DNA of 64,000 nucleotides from Actinocrinis puniceicyclus (GCF_018283645.1 NZ_JAGSXH010000014.1:1-64000), one strand, 5' to 3'; positions 26,706-35,994 are shown, counted from the first letter of the stretch. Program-made: numbers and translations. Notes: generated by a model from the sequence alone, not told the origin.

Positions 26706-28007
26706 CTACGGACAGTGCGAGTCCGCGATCACGTAGTAACCCGGCCCGGTTTCCTCCAGCGCGTGCACGGTGAAGACGTTCCACAGGCCCATGTTCTGAT
26801 TTGAGCCGTCAGCGTACGTATAGCCGCCGGACTGGTATGCGTGTCCGTCCACGGTCTGCTGGTAGTTGCTCTCCGTGAAGCACTGCGGCGCGAACGTCGG
26901 GGACGGCGAGGACGACGGTGACGCACTCGGGCTCGCGCTCGGTGTCGCGGTGCCCGTCGCCGTCGCCGTGGCCGTCGCGCTCGGAGACGAGCCGGAACCG
27001 CTCAGGCCCCAGAAGACGGCGGTGTAGTAGGTCGAGCAGATGTAGTTGAGGAAGTACGCGCCGGTCGCGCCGCACTGATTCGTCCCCGAGCCGGGGTTCA
27101 CGGCCAAGCCGTGACCCATTCCGGAGATCGCGTACACCTCGACGGCGGGTTCACCGGTCGCGTCGTCGTAAATGCTCTCACTCGTGCCGCCGGGCAGCGA
27201 CGCGGTTGACGAGGCGGTCTGGCTGATGCCCCACACGCCGGTCCACTGGTCCATCAGCTCGGTCGAGTTGGCCGTGTTGACCGTGTAGTCGGCGGTGCCC
27301 TGCCAGATCGCTACCCTCGGCCAGGGACCGCTGTATCCGGGGTCTGAGCCGGTGGCGAGTGCGGCCCACTGCGAGACGCTCTTGCTCACCGGGCCGTCCA
27401 TGCAGGGGTACGCGGTGCTCTGGCCGCCGGCGGCGCACTGCGCGGGAATGCCGGAGTCGACCGAGCCCGCGGCGAAGACGTCCGGGTAGTCGGCCAGCAG
27501 GTCCGCGGTCATCGCGCCGCCCGCGGACAGTCCGGTGACGTAGATCCGTGAGGCGTCGATCGAGTAATGCGCCTGCATGTACTGGACCATCTGCATGATC
27601 GACTCGGCCTCGCCGTGGCCCCGGGTGTCCTCCGAGGAGGTGTACCAGTCGAAGCATTCGGTGGCGTCGTTCGTCGAGGGCTGCTGCGGGAAGACCAGGT
27701 CGAAGCCCCACAGGTCGGCGTACTTGGGCCAGCCCGAGTCGTCGTAGTAGTCGGAGGCCTGCTGGGTGCAGCCGTGCAGGGCGACCACCAGCGGGGCGCC
27801 CGGCCGGGTGGAGGAGGGTACGTACTCGTACATCTGTAGCGCGCCCGGGTTCGAGCCGAAGTTCGAGACCTGGGTCAGCGCGGCGGCGGCCAGGGCGCGC
27901 CGGCCCGAGCCGGTGGCGACGAGGAACGCGGTGAGGACGGCGAGCACGACGGCCAGCGCGCAGGAGGCGCGGGTCGGCCGGCGGCGCGCAAACGACAGCG
28001 GTTGCAC
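26706..28007 (-). CDS. Secreted PHB-depolymerase-type esterase with substrate-binding domain
   Basis: The 433-residue protein has a signal peptide (1-40), an alpha/beta-hydrolase of the PHB depolymerase/CE1 esterase group (oxyanion HGC at 79-81; nucleophile Ser161 in GLSAGG; Asp240 in GTADYTVN; His299 in GMGHGL), a Ser/Thr/Ala/Pro linker (about 337-374) and a C-terminal 58-residue module (376-433, with YADGSNQNMGLWNVFTVHAL) that I associate with substrate-binding domains of short-chain PHA depolymerases. It would cut extracellular poly(3-hydroxybutyrate); feruloyl or acetylxylan esterase activity cannot be excluded for the catalytic part. AAAGG precedes the GTG start at 28007. Confidence 0.87.
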   Translation of the reverse strand: MQPLSFARRRPTRASCALAVVLAVLTAFLVATGSGRRALAAAALTQVSNFGSNPGALQMYEYVPSSTRPGAPLVVALHGCTQQASDYYDDSGWPKYADLWGFDLVFPQQPSTNDATECFDWYTSSEDTRGHGEAESIMQMVQYMQAHYSIDASRIYVTGLSAGGAMTADLLADYPDVFAAGSVDSGIPAQCAAGGQSTAYPCMDGPVSKSVSQWAALATGSDPGYSGPWPRVAIWQGTADYTVNTANSTELMDQWTGVWGISQTASSTASLPGGTSESIYDDATGEPAVEVYAISGMGHGLAVNPGSGTNQCGATGAYFLNYICSTYYTAVFWGLSGSGSSPSATATATATGTATPSASPSASPSSSPSPTFAPQCFTESNYQQTVDGHAYQSGGYTYADGSNQNMGLWNVFTVHALEETGPGYYVIADSHCP

Positions 28008-28034
28008 GGAATGCCTTTCGCCGGGGGACGGGAC

Positions 28035-28079
28035 ACGGCGCCGGAGGCGACTTGCCCGGGGTGTTCGTCCCGGCGCCGT
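28035..28079. repeat. Inverted repeat between ABC-transporter operon and esterase gene
   Basis: ACGGCGCCGG (28035-28044) and CCGGCGCCGT (28070-28079) are perfect 10-base complements around a 25-base loop. The site lies downstream of the hydrolase that ends the transporter operon (stop at 28134) and upstream of the esterase start, so it may be a terminator or a leader structure. Confidence 0.5.
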
Positions 28080-28133
28080 CTGCCGTGAAGGTAGGGCCGA
28101 TTCCGTGCGGCCATCATGTGGCGCGGCTCTACT

Positions 28134-29054
28134 TCAGGCCGTGCCGACGTGTTGTTCGCGTGCGGTCTGCTCGACCAGTTCGGCGGCGACGCGATCGGCG
28201 CCGGCGCCCGGGCCGACGATCGTGTAATGGTTCGTGTCCGGGATCAGCGTCACGGTGACCCGGGAGCGGTCGAGACCCGCGGCCGTCAGCGTATCGGCGT
28301 CGTAAAGGCCCTGCGGCTGGTTGAGGATGCCGCGTTCCGCGTAGAGCAGCGCGACCGGGCAGTTCAGGGTGTTGATTGCGCCGCGGACGAATTCGTCAAC
28401 GATCAGCTGGCGCCCGTCCGCGCGTATCGCCTCCGCGACGCACGAGGAGACCACCTTGCCGTCCGGGCGCCTGAGTGTGTCGCGACCCAGATACGCGGTC
28501 AGTTGCGCACTCCAGTTGCCGACGAACGCGGGGTGCTCGCGGTGGAAGTCCAAATAGGCTTCACCGTCGGCGAAGGTCATGCGCAGCTTGCGGATGGCGG
28601 GGCCGACGGTGTTTTCGAGCACCTCGTCCGGGTCGGTCTGCGGCGCCGGCGCCAACCGGACGCCGCCGTCCACGGCGAGGAGTGAGCGGACCCGGTCCGG
28701 ATGCCGCGCGGCCAGCGCGCAGACGACGAACGCGCCGAGGGAGTGCCCGGCGAGTACGGCGCGCTCCAGTCCGGCGTGGTCGAGGAGGGCGAGGGTGTCT
28801 TGCACGTCCACGTCGATGCCGAACGGCGCGGCCAGATCGCGCGAGTGGGCGCGGCCGCGCAGGTCGAGAGCCAGCAGGTTGACGCGCCCGTCGACGGCCT
28901 CTGCGACCGCGGCCCAGGCGAGCGCGTTGGCGGTGATGCCGTGGACCAGGACGGCGGTCGGCGCGCCGGGATCGGCGGCGGGCCAGCGCAGGACGGCCAG
29001 TTCACCGCCGCGCACCGGTACCCGGATCTCCTCGAACGCGCGGAAGTCAGCCAT
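28134..29054 (-). CDS. Alpha/beta-hydrolase, last gene of ABC-transporter operon
   Basis: A 306-residue cytoplasmic alpha/beta-hydrolase: oxyanion loop VLVHGITANALAW, nucleophile Ser105 in GHSLGA, acid residue expected near YAERGILNQP, and His276 in IPDTNHYTIVG. It has no signal peptide. Its start overlaps the end of the livM-like gene by eight bases, so it is made together with the transporter and probably acts on the imported compound; in this island an intracellular hydroxybutyrate-oligomer hydrolase would fit, which is inference. Haloalkane or epoxide hydrolase activity is not indicated by any special residue. Confidence 0.85.
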   Translation of the reverse strand: MADFRAFEEIRVPVRGGELAVLRWPAADPGAPTAVLVHGITANALAWAAVAEAVDGRVNLLALDLRGRAHSRDLAAPFGIDVDVQDTLALLDHAGLERAVLAGHSLGAFVVCALAARHPDRVRSLLAVDGGVRLAPAPQTDPDEVLENTVGPAIRKLRMTFADGEAYLDFHREHPAFVGNWSAQLTAYLGRDTLRRPDGKVVSSCVAEAIRADGRQLIVDEFVRGAINTLNCPVALLYAERGILNQPQGLYDADTLTAAGLDRSRVTVTLIPDTNHYTIVGPGAGADRVAAELVEQTAREQHVGTA

Positions 29055-30303
29055 GCGGTGTCACCCCTTCTTCGGCGGCGCCTGTCGAGGACGCCGCGTT
29101 GTGCCCCGGAAGGACGTTCGGCCCGGCTTGCGGGGCGGATCGGCGGATCGGCGACCTTGGCTGCGTCGCCGAAGCGTCCGCAGACAACCCGCTGTGTCGG
29201 CTCCCGGCGCGCTGCGCCCGTCTTCCGTTTCTTGTCCGCACCCCATGCCCTACCCGCGTCTTCGATGCGCGTAAGCGCGCGGGCAGCGTGGCCAGTCCGC
29301 CCGGAAGGAAGAAGACCACGGCCACGAAGCAGACGCCCAGCAGGAAGAGCGGCTGCTGCAGCGGTCCGCGCAACGCGCCGGGGAGCGCGGCGACCGAGGC
29401 GGAACCGGACAGCCGGGTGAGCGACTGGTCGGCGTAGGCGTAGAGCACCGCGCCGGCGACCACGCCCCAGCGCCGCCCCGCGCCGCCGAGCACCACCATG
29501 ACCAGCAGCCCGAGGGTGAAGTCCGAGCCGGCCACCACGGGCGTGGCCCCGCCGAGCAGCAGCAGGTAGACCACTCCCCCGCCGGTCGCCAGCAGCCCGG
29601 CGACGACGAAGGCGAGCAGCTTGAACAGGTACGGGTTCAGGCCCAGCACCTCGACGCGCCGCTCGTTCTCCTTGACCGCGCGCATCACCCGGCCCGGGAC
29701 CGAGGTGGTCAGCCACCAGAGGACCGCCGCGCACACCGCGAGGTAGCCCAGGGCGAGCCAGTAGAGGTTCGCGGTGTTGCGCACTCCGGACAGAGCGGCC
29801 GGGACCGCGCCCGCGTTGAGGGTCTGGCCCTGCTCGCCGCCGGTCAGCGCCGGCGAACCGGAGACCACCAGCAGCGAGACCGCCTGCCCGAACGCGAGGG
29901 TGACCATCGCGAAGCCGATGCCGTCCACGCGCAGCGCCACCGACCCGAGCACGAGCGCGGCGGCCAGGCCGACGCCGAGCCCGGCCAGCGCGGCGGGCAC
30001 GAGGCCGTACCCGGCGTGGTTGACCAGGATCGTGGTGACGTACATGCCGCCCGTGACGAACAGCCCGTGCCCGAAGGACATGATTCCGGTGTGCCCGAAC
30101 AGCAGGTCGTAGCTGAGCGCGAGACCCGCGAAGAGCAAGCACACGGCGAGAAGTTGCAGCACGCCGGGCGAGTCGAGCGGTCCGTCGAACACGCCCGGGA
30201 GCCGCAGCGTCGAGTAGGGGACCGCGTACAGCGCCGCCGCCGCGAGCAGGACGGCCGCCGCGCGCCTGCCGGCCGGCCGCATCAGTGATCTGACGTGGTT
30301 CAC
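29047..30303 (-). CDS. Branched-chain-amino-acid-type ABC permease (LivM family)
   Basis: The 418-residue protein has about ten membrane segments and the LivM signatures LLFGHTGIMSFGHGLFVTGG, GIGFAMVTLAFGQ, and the cytoplasmic coupling loop MRAVKENERRVEVLGLNPYLFKLLAF. After the last helix (near residue 340) there is an unusual 75-residue hydrophilic tail rich in Arg, Ala and Pro that ordinary LivM proteins lack. It overlaps the upstream LivH-like gene by four bases and the downstream hydrolase by eight. It forms the import channel together with the LivH-like protein. Confidence 0.92.
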   Translation of the reverse strand: MNHVRSLMRPAGRRAAAVLLAAAALYAVPYSTLRLPGVFDGPLDSPGVLQLLAVCLLFAGLALSYDLLFGHTGIMSFGHGLFVTGGMYVTTILVNHAGYGLVPAALAGLGVGLAAALVLGSVALRVDGIGFAMVTLAFGQAVSLLVVSGSPALTGGEQGQTLNAGAVPAALSGVRNTANLYWLALGYLAVCAAVLWWLTTSVPGRVMRAVKENERRVEVLGLNPYLFKLLAFVVAGLLATGGGVVYLLLLGGATPVVAGSDFTLGLLVMVVLGGAGRRWGVVAGAVLYAYADQSLTRLSGSASVAALPGALRGPLQQPLFLLGVCFVAVVFFLPGGLATLPARLRASKTRVGHGVRTRNGRRAQRAGSRHSGLSADASATQPRSPIRRSAPQAGPNVLPGHNAASSTGAAEEGVTPHG

Positions 30304-31169
30304 GCGGGCCTGCCCTTGAGGTCGCGCCGGCGCAGCAGCAGCACCGCGGCCAGCAGGATGACGACCGACTCATCGCCGAGGTCGGCCGAGAGGTAGTTGG
30401 CGAACTGCTGCACGAGCCCGACCGCCGCGGCCGCGACGGCGGTACCGGTGAGCGAGCCCATCCGGCCGAGCACCACGACGACGAACGCGAAGATCAGCAG
30501 CGAGGTGCCGTCGCCGGGCGAGATCGAGCCCTGGTACAGCCCGTCCAGCAGCCCGGCCAGGCCGGCGGCCGCTCCGCCGAGGGCGAAGACCCCGGTGAAC
30601 GCGCGGTGCACGTCGACGCCGAGGGCGGCGACCATCTCGCGGTTCTCCACACCCGCGCGCACGATCAGCCCGGCGCGGGTGCGCGTGAGGAGCAGTTGCA
30701 GCGCCCCGAGCAGCGCGAGGGCTGCCGCGATCAGCACGAAGCGGACCGTCGGGATGCGGGCGCCGAGCACGTCGAGCGTGCCGGCCAGCCAGGCCGGCAG
30801 CGTCCAGGTGCGCGGGTCCGCGCCCCAGACCGCCTGCAGCAGCGCCGGGATCGCCAGGCCGAGGCCGACGGTCGCCAGCACCTGGTCCAGCGGGCGCGCG
30901 TACAGGGGCCTGATGATCAGCAACTCGGTGAGCGCGGCCAGCGCGGCGCCGGCGGCCACCGCGACCGGCAGCGCGAGCGCCAGCCCGAGCGTGCCCGCCA
31001 CATGGTCCGCCACGGTCCAGGCCGCGTAGCCGCCGACCGCCACGAAGGCGCCGTGCGCGAAGTTGAGCACGTCCATCAGGCCGAAGATGAGTGAGAGGCC
31101 GGAGGCGACCAGGAAGTAGAGCGCCGCCAGGCCGAGACCGGTCGCCGTCAGCAGGATCAGGGTGCTCAT
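30300..31169 (-). CDS. Branched-chain-amino-acid-type ABC permease (LivH family)
   Basis: A 289-residue membrane protein with LivH features: GLSLIFGLMDVLNFAHGAFVAVGGY near the N terminus, RTRAGLIVRAGVENREMVAALGVDV as the coupling loop, and GSLTGTAVAAAAVGLVQQF near the end. It overlaps the genes on both sides by four bases (ATGA junctions). The transporter class also carries urea, amides and short carboxylates, so the substrate is not fixed by homology. Confidence 0.92.
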   Translation of the reverse strand: MSTLILLTATGLGLAALYFLVASGLSLIFGLMDVLNFAHGAFVAVGGYAAWTVADHVAGTLGLALALPVAVAAGAALAALTELLIIRPLYARPLDQVLATVGLGLAIPALLQAVWGADPRTWTLPAWLAGTLDVLGARIPTVRFVLIAAALALLGALQLLLTRTRAGLIVRAGVENREMVAALGVDVHRAFTGVFALGGAAAGLAGLLDGLYQGSISPGDGTSLLIFAFVVVVLGRMGSLTGTAVAAAAVGLVQQFANYLSADLGDESVVILLAAVLLLRRRDLKGRPA

Positions 31170-31933
31170 CGCGCGCTCCCGTTCACGTCGCGGGTCCGCG
31201 GCCCGGACACGCCGAGCAGTCGGTTGGTCAGATCCGGGTCGGCCAGCAGGGCGCGCGCGTCGCCGACGTGCACGACGCGCCCCATGTCCAAGACCACCGC
31301 GTCGCGAGCCATTCTGCGCACGACGGCCAGGTTCTGCTCGACCAGCAGGATCGGCACCTCTCGCGCGACGAGTTTGAGCGCGGCGGCGACCTGCCCGGCG
31401 TATTTCGGGGACAGCCCCTTGGTCGGCTCGTCGATCAGCAGCAGCCGGGACGGGCCGAGCAGCACCCGGCCGAGCGCGAGCATCTGCTGTTCGCCGCCGG
31501 AGAGCGTTCCGGCGCGCTGCCGGGCGCGCTCCCGCAGGACCGGGAAGAGTTCGTACACGAGGTCGTAGCGGTGCGGCCGGCGCGCGGTCTCGGCCAGCCG
31601 AAGGTTCTCCTCGACGGTCAGCGCGGCGAACACCGCGCGGTCCTCGGGCACGTAGCCGATGCCGAGCCGGGCGATCCGATGCGTCGCCAGGGTCTTGATG
31701 TCGCGCCCGGCGAACCGGATCGCGCCGCCGGCCGGGTGCAGCCCGAGCACGGATTTGACCGTCGTGGTCTTGCCCACGCCGTTGCGTCCGAGCAGCGCGG
31801 TCACGCCGGTGGCGGCCACGTCGAAGGTGACGCCGCGCAGGATCGCGCTGCCGCCGAGCGTCACCGTCAGATCGCTGACACGCAGGATCGGCTCGGCCGC
31901 CGGGACCTCGCGCATCGAAGCCTGGTGTGTCAC
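31166..31933 (-). CDS. ABC transporter ATP-binding protein (LivF family)
   Basis: A 255-residue ATPase: Walker A GRNGVGKTT, Q-loop region with IGYVPEDRAVFAALTVEENL, signature LSGGEQQMLALGRVLL, Walker B LLLIDEPTKGLSP, and the switch His replaced by Gln in LVEQNLAVV as is normal for LivF. The GTG at 31933 overlaps the LivG-like stop as GTGA, which supports this start; an ATG at 31918 is possible. It works as a heterodimer with the LivG-like protein encoded upstream. Confidence 0.93.
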   Translation of the reverse strand: MTHQASMREVPAAEPILRVSDLTVTLGGSAILRGVTFDVAATGVTALLGRNGVGKTTTVKSVLGLHPAGGAIRFAGRDIKTLATHRIARLGIGYVPEDRAVFAALTVEENLRLAETARRPHRYDLVYELFPVLRERARQRAGTLSGGEQQMLALGRVLLGPSRLLLIDEPTKGLSPKYAGQVAAALKLVAREVPILLVEQNLAVVRRMARDAVVLDMGRVVHVGDARALLADPDLTNRLLGVSGPRTRDVNGSAR

Positions 31934-32790
31934 AACGGCTCCCCGAGGTAGGCCTCGCGCACCGCGGGGTCGTCGACCACGGCCGCGGGCCGGTCGCAGG
32001 CCAGCAGCGCGCCGTGGTGCAGCACCGCGATCCGCTCGGCGAGGCCGAGCACGACCTCGATGTGGTGTTCGACCATCAGGATCGTGGCTCCGTCCCGGTG
32101 CACCTGCCGGATCAGCTCGCTCAGGTCCGGCACCTCCTCGACCGCCATGCCGGCCATCGGCTCGTCGAGCAGGATCACCGAGGGCCCGGCCGCGAGCAGG
32201 ATCGCCAGTTCCAGCTTGCGTTTCTCGCCGTGGGACAGCGCGCCGGCCAGGGCGCGGGCGCGGTGGGCGAGCCGGGTGCGTTCGAGCGCGTCGGCCGCCC
32301 GGTCGCGCGCCGGGCCGCCGATCCGGCGCCACACCGCCAGGGCGCCGATCGGCCCGCTGACGGCCGCCTGGGCCGCGAGCTGAACGTTCTCGGCGACCGT
32401 CAGGCCCGGAAAGACGCTGGAGGTCTGGAACGTGCGGCCCAGGCCGTGGCGCACCCGACGGTGCGGCGCCAGGCGCGTGACGTCGCGCCCGCCGAGCAGG
32501 ATCCGGCCCGAGTCCGGGCGGGTCAGACCGCTGATCAGGTTGAACAGCGAGGTCTTGCCCGCGCCGTTGGGCCCGATCACGGCCAGCAGTTCGCCCGGCG
32601 CGGCCGCGAACGCGACTCCGTCCACGATTGCGCGGCCGCCGATCCGCCAGGTCAGTTCCTCGACCGCGAGCGCGGGGGCCACGCCCCGCTCGGACGGCGC
32701 GCGGCCGGCGGCCTGCGCTTCGTCCTTCCCCTCGGCGGCCGGTGCGGCGGCCGCCGAGGGGAACTGTTCCGAATCAGCCAACGCGTTCAC
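31930..32790 (-). CDS. ABC transporter ATP-binding protein (LivG family)
   Basis: A 286-residue ATPase with a 40-residue disordered start, Walker A GPNGAGKTS, LGRTFQTSSVFPGLTVAENV, signature LSHGEKRKLELAILL (LSHGE rather than LSGGQ, usual for this subgroup), Walker B ILLDEPMAGM, and the switch His in MVEHHIEVV. It starts three bases after the binding-protein gene and overlaps the LivF-like gene by four bases. Confidence 0.93.
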   Translation of the reverse strand: MNALADSEQFPSAAAAPAAEGKDEAQAAGRAPSERGVAPALAVEELTWRIGGRAIVDGVAFAAAPGELLAVIGPNGAGKTSLFNLISGLTRPDSGRILLGGRDVTRLAPHRRVRHGLGRTFQTSSVFPGLTVAENVQLAAQAAVSGPIGALAVWRRIGGPARDRAADALERTRLAHRARALAGALSHGEKRKLELAILLAAGPSVILLDEPMAGMAVEEVPDLSELIRQVHRDGATILMVEHHIEVVLGLAERIAVLHHGALLACDRPAAVVDDPAVREAYLGEPL

Positions 32791-32793
32791 GCG

Positions 32794-34044
32794 TCAGGAA
32801 CCCGAGGTGGGCCACGCGGGCGTGGCGGGCGCCGGCGGGGCGATCGCGCCCGGTTCCACCGCCTTGACCAGCTTGGCGGTCCAGGTCGTGCCGGAACCGC
32901 TCAGCGTGGCCTGGAACTCCGGTTGCAGCAGCGCGTGGTCCGCGGCGCGCACCGTGTACTGTCCCGCCACGCCCTGGAAGCTCCAGCCCTCCAGCGCCGC
33001 GATCTGCTTGGCGACGTTCGCCGGGTCGGTCTGGACGGCGTGCGCGAACATCTGCGCGGCGATGAAACCGTCCGGGGTGAACAGGTCCACCGTCCCGCCG
33101 GCCTTCTGCACGCTCGCCGTCATCGCGGCCTCGACCGGGTTGTTCCCGCCGGCGCCGGTGAAGTAGTGCGCCAAGAACTGGATCTTCGAGCCCGCGGGGC
33201 CGGTGGCAGGGTACGTCGCCGTGTTCGCCAGGCCGGTGACCACGTGTGTCGCCGAGAGCACGCCCTGCTGGTCGAGCGCGGTCCACAGCTGCGTGGCGTT
33301 GGTGCCCGCCCAGGCGACGAACAGCAGGTCCGGCCTGGCCGCGAGGATCTGCTGCGTGAACGGGGTGAAGTCGGTCGCGGTCGGCGGCACCAGGACGCTG
33401 GAGACGCTCGCGCCCTTCGCGCCGAGCACCGCCTTCACCCCGGCCGCGTTCGCGGTGCCGAACTCGCTGTTCTGCGCGAGCACCACGACTCGCTTGCCGG
33501 CCAGGTCGCCGACGAAGGTCCCGGCGGTGGCGATGTCCTGGTACGACTCGCGGCCGGAGCGGAAGGTGTAGCGGTTGAGCGCGTCGAGCTTGTCGGTCGC
33601 CGCGGGCCCGGCGATGAACAGCACCTTGTTCTGCGCGGCCACCGCGGCGACCTGGAGCGCGATCGCCGAGTCCACCGAGCCGCCGATCATGGTGACGCCC
33701 TGGCCGATCAGGTCTTTGGCCTCCGCGACCGCGGTGGTCGGGTTGTCCGCGTCGTCCTCGACCACCAGGTCGATCTTGTGCCCGGCGATCGCGCCGGTGC
33801 CGTGCGTGACATAGGCGAGTCCGGCGTTGAGTCCCGCCAGATACTCGGTGCCATAGGGCGCGTAGGGTCCGGACTTCGCGGTGATGATGCCGATCTTGAG
33901 CTCGGCTCCCGCGGTCGTGCCGCCGCCGCTGCCGTTACCGCTGCCGGAGGCTGCCGAGGTGGGCGAGGCACAGCCCGCGGCCGCGGCGGCCAGGGCGGCG
34001 CAGGCCAGACCCGCGCCGAGGCGGCGAGGGGAAAAAGAGCGCAT
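32794..34044 (-). CDS. ABC transporter substrate-binding lipoprotein (LivJ-type)
   Basis: The 416-residue protein has a lipoprotein signal (ALAAAAAGC, lipobox Cys at residue 25), a Ser/Gly linker, and the two-lobed periplasmic-binding fold of the leucine-binding type (LKIGIITAKSGPYAPYGTEYLAGLNAGLAY, VVEDDADNPTTAVAEAKDLI, TMIGGSVDSAIALQVAAVA). It is the first gene of a six-gene operon; GAAGGAG lies eight bases before the ATG at 34044. It is only distantly similar to the LivJ protein at 47632-48873 in the same window, so the two transporters probably bind different solutes. Confidence 0.92.
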   Translation of the reverse strand: MRSFSPRRLGAGLACAALAAAAAGCASPTSAASGSGNGSGGGTTAGAELKIGIITAKSGPYAPYGTEYLAGLNAGLAYVTHGTGAIAGHKIDLVVEDDADNPTTAVAEAKDLIGQGVTMIGGSVDSAIALQVAAVAAQNKVLFIAGPAATDKLDALNRYTFRSGRESYQDIATAGTFVGDLAGKRVVVLAQNSEFGTANAAGVKAVLGAKGASVSSVLVPPTATDFTPFTQQILAARPDLLFVAWAGTNATQLWTALDQQGVLSATHVVTGLANTATYPATGPAGSKIQFLAHYFTGAGGNNPVEAAMTASVQKAGGTVDLFTPDGFIAAQMFAHAVQTDPANVAKQIAALEGWSFQGVAGQYTVRAADHALLQPEFQATLSGSGTTWTAKLVKAVEPGAIAPPAPATPAWPTSGS

Positions 34045-34344
34045 CGTTGCTGCTCCTTCGAGAGGACGGACGGTCTGGGTGCGCTGTGAGCCGTGAGCCG
34101 TTTCAGTGCGCTGCGGGAACCCTAGGAACTGCGGCGATCGGCACCCATGGAGTGCGCCGCCATACTCGCGGCGGTGCGCATGTGCGGGTCCGCCATCCGT
34201 TCGGCCGATGACCGGCCCGAGACTCGCCGAAGACAGTTCGCTGGTTAAAGTCGACGGTGGTACGTGGTTCTTCGAACCGTGAAGTCACGCAGCGGCTTCG
34301 CCGTCAACGAGGATTGGGCCGCTGACAATTTAGGGATGGGCTCG
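34045..34344. other. Divergent promoter region between transporter and CoA-transferase
   Basis: These 300 bases separate the start of the transporter operon (minus strand) from the CoA-transferase operon (plus strand). They contain A+T-richer stretches near 34245-34260 and 34325-34335 and a small inverted repeat GGTTC-TTC-GAACC around 34266-34279. No clear -35/-10 pair was found. Shared control of both operons from here is plausible. Confidence 0.4.
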
Positions 34345-35169
34345 ATGGACAAGGTGGTCATCGCGGCGCGGGCCGTGGCCGACATTGCGGACGGGGCGAG
34401 CATCGCCGTGGGGGGCTTCGGCCTGTGCGGTATCCCGTCCACCCTGATCGCCGCCCTGCTGACGCAGGGCGCGACGGATCTGCGGGTGGTGTCGAACAAC
34501 TGCGGGGTGGACGGCTGGGGGCTGGGCCTGCTGCTGGAGGCGGGCCGCATCTCCCGGATGACCAGTTCCTATGTCGGGGAGAACAAGGAGTTCGCGCGGC
34601 AGTACCTCTCCGGCGAACTGGAGGTGGAGCTCACGCCGCAGGGCACGCTTGCGGAGCGGCTGCGCGCGGGCGGCGCGGGCATCCCGGCGTTCTACACGGC
34701 GACCGGGGTCGGCACGCAGGTGGCGGAGGGGGGTCTGCCGTGGCGGTATGGGCCGGACGGCGCGGTCCGGGTCGCCTCGCCTGCCAAGGAGGTGCGCAGC
34801 TTCGGCGGCCGCGAGTACATCCTGGAGCAGGCCATCACCACCGACTTCGCGCTGGTGCGCGCGGCGGTCGCGGACCGGCACGGGAACGCGGTGTTCAACG
34901 GCTCGGCGATGAACTTCAACCCGCTCGCGGCCATGGCGGGGCGCATCTGTGTGCTGGAGGCCGAGCGGATCGTCGAGCCCGGGCAGATCGCCGCGGCGAG
35001 CGTGCAACTGCCCGGCGTGCACGTGCACCGGGTGGTGGCGGCGACCGTGACCGAGAAGCGGATCGAGCGGCGCACCGTACGGCCGCGGCCCGCCGCCGCG
35101 CCAGCCATGACCGCCGGCACCGCCGGCACCGCCGAGCCGAACGCCGCTACGACCACGGACGGGAACTGA
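34345..35169 (+). CDS. scoA: 3-oxoacid CoA-transferase subunit A
   Basis: A 274-residue CoA-transferase family I alpha subunit: [34 protein letters not shown] includes the CoA-binding GGFGLCGIP motif, followed by [15 protein letters not shown] and [30 protein letters not shown]. It transfers CoA from succinyl-CoA to acetoacetate. The ATG at 34345 is chosen over ATG 34336 because AGGGA lies eight bases upstream and homologues start MDKV. The last 30 residues are an extra Ala/Thr-rich tail. scoB begins one base after its stop. Confidence 0.93.
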   Translation: MDKVVIAARAVADIADGASIAVGGFGLCGIPSTLIAALLTQGATDLRVVSNNCGVDGWGLGLLLEAGRISRMTSSYVGENKEFARQYLSGELEVELTPQGTLAERLRAGGAGIPAFYTATGVGTQVAEGGLPWRYGPDGAVRVASPAKEVRSFGGREYILEQAITTDFALVRAAVADRHGNAVFNGSAMNFNPLAAMAGRICVLEAERIVEPGQIAAASVQLPGVHVHRVVAATVTEKRIERRTVRPRPAAAPAMTAGTAGTAEPNAATTTDGN

Positions 35170-35170
35170 C

Positions 35171-35833
35171 ATGCCCCTCGACCGCAACCAGATGGCCGCC
35201 CGCGCCGCGCTCGAACTGCGCGACGGCCAGTACGTGAACCTCGGCATCGGGCTGCCGACCCTCATCCCGAACTATGTGCCGGAAGGCGTCACCGTCGTAC
35301 TCCAGTCGGAGAACGGCATCCTCGGCACCGGACCGTACCCGTATGCGGGCGAGGAGGACCCGGACCTGATCAACGCGGGCAAGGAGACGGTGACGCTGCT
35401 GCCGGGGGCCTCGCTGTTCGACTCGGCGGCCTCGTTCGCGATGATCCGCGGCGGCAAGATCGACGTCGCCGTGCTCGGCGCGATGCAGGTCAGCGAGCAG
35501 GGCGACCTGGCCAACTGGATGATCCCCGGCAAGATGGTCAAGGGGATGGGCGGGGCGATGGACCTGGTGCACGGGGCGAAGAAGGTGGTCGTCCTGATGG
35601 AGCACGTCGCCCGCGACGGTGGGCACAAGCTGGTCAAGGAGTGCTCGCTGCCGCTGACCGGCAAGCGCGTGGTGAACCGCGTGATCACCGACCTGGCCGT
35701 CATCGACATCGAAGACGGCGGCCTGACGCTGCGCGAACTGGCGCCCGGCGTGACCGTCGAGCAGGTCGCGGCCGCCACCGGCCCGGCGCTACACGTTCCG
35801 GACGGCGAAGTGCCCACGATGTCTGTGGCCTGA
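35171..35833 (+). CDS. scoB: 3-oxoacid CoA-transferase subunit B
   Basis: The 220-residue beta subunit has the family start [23 protein letters not shown] and the catalytic glutamate, Glu47, in QSENGILG, which forms the glutamyl-CoA thioester. [23 protein letters not shown] and GAMDLV follow as in acetoacetate:succinyl-CoA transferases. With the dehydrogenase at 23820 it would complete conversion of 3-hydroxybutyrate to acetoacetyl-CoA. It is translated together with scoA and followed by a perfect palindromic terminator. Confidence 0.94.
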   Translation: MPLDRNQMAARAALELRDGQYVNLGIGLPTLIPNYVPEGVTVVLQSENGILGTGPYPYAGEEDPDLINAGKETVTLLPGASLFDSAASFAMIRGGKIDVAVLGAMQVSEQGDLANWMIPGKMVKGMGGAMDLVHGAKKVVVLMEHVARDGGHKLVKECSLPLTGKRVVNRVITDLAVIDIEDGGLTLRELAPGVTVEQVAAATGPALHVPDGEVPTMSVA

Positions 35834-35850
35834 TCCGCGGCGCCCGGCCC

Positions 35851-35874
35851 CGCCCGGCCCCGGCCGGGGCCGGG
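35851..35874 (+). terminator. scoAB terminator
   Basis: The 24 bases form a perfect G+C-only palindrome with 12-base arms (GCCCGGCCCCGG and its complement), 17 bases after the scoB stop. Confidence 0.75.
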
Positions 35875-35994
35875 CGCTGTCAGCTTCGGTGAGACACGAT
35901 CAGACGCTCCGCGAGAACGCCGGCGGTGCGCCTTATGCGGCCGCAGGCAAATAGCGCCAAAGCGCATTCGGAAATGCCGAACATCGCATTCCCG

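Noticed and set aside
34264-34344. Upstream extension of scoA
   Set aside because: No ribosome site fits the early start, and homologues begin at the MDKV position.
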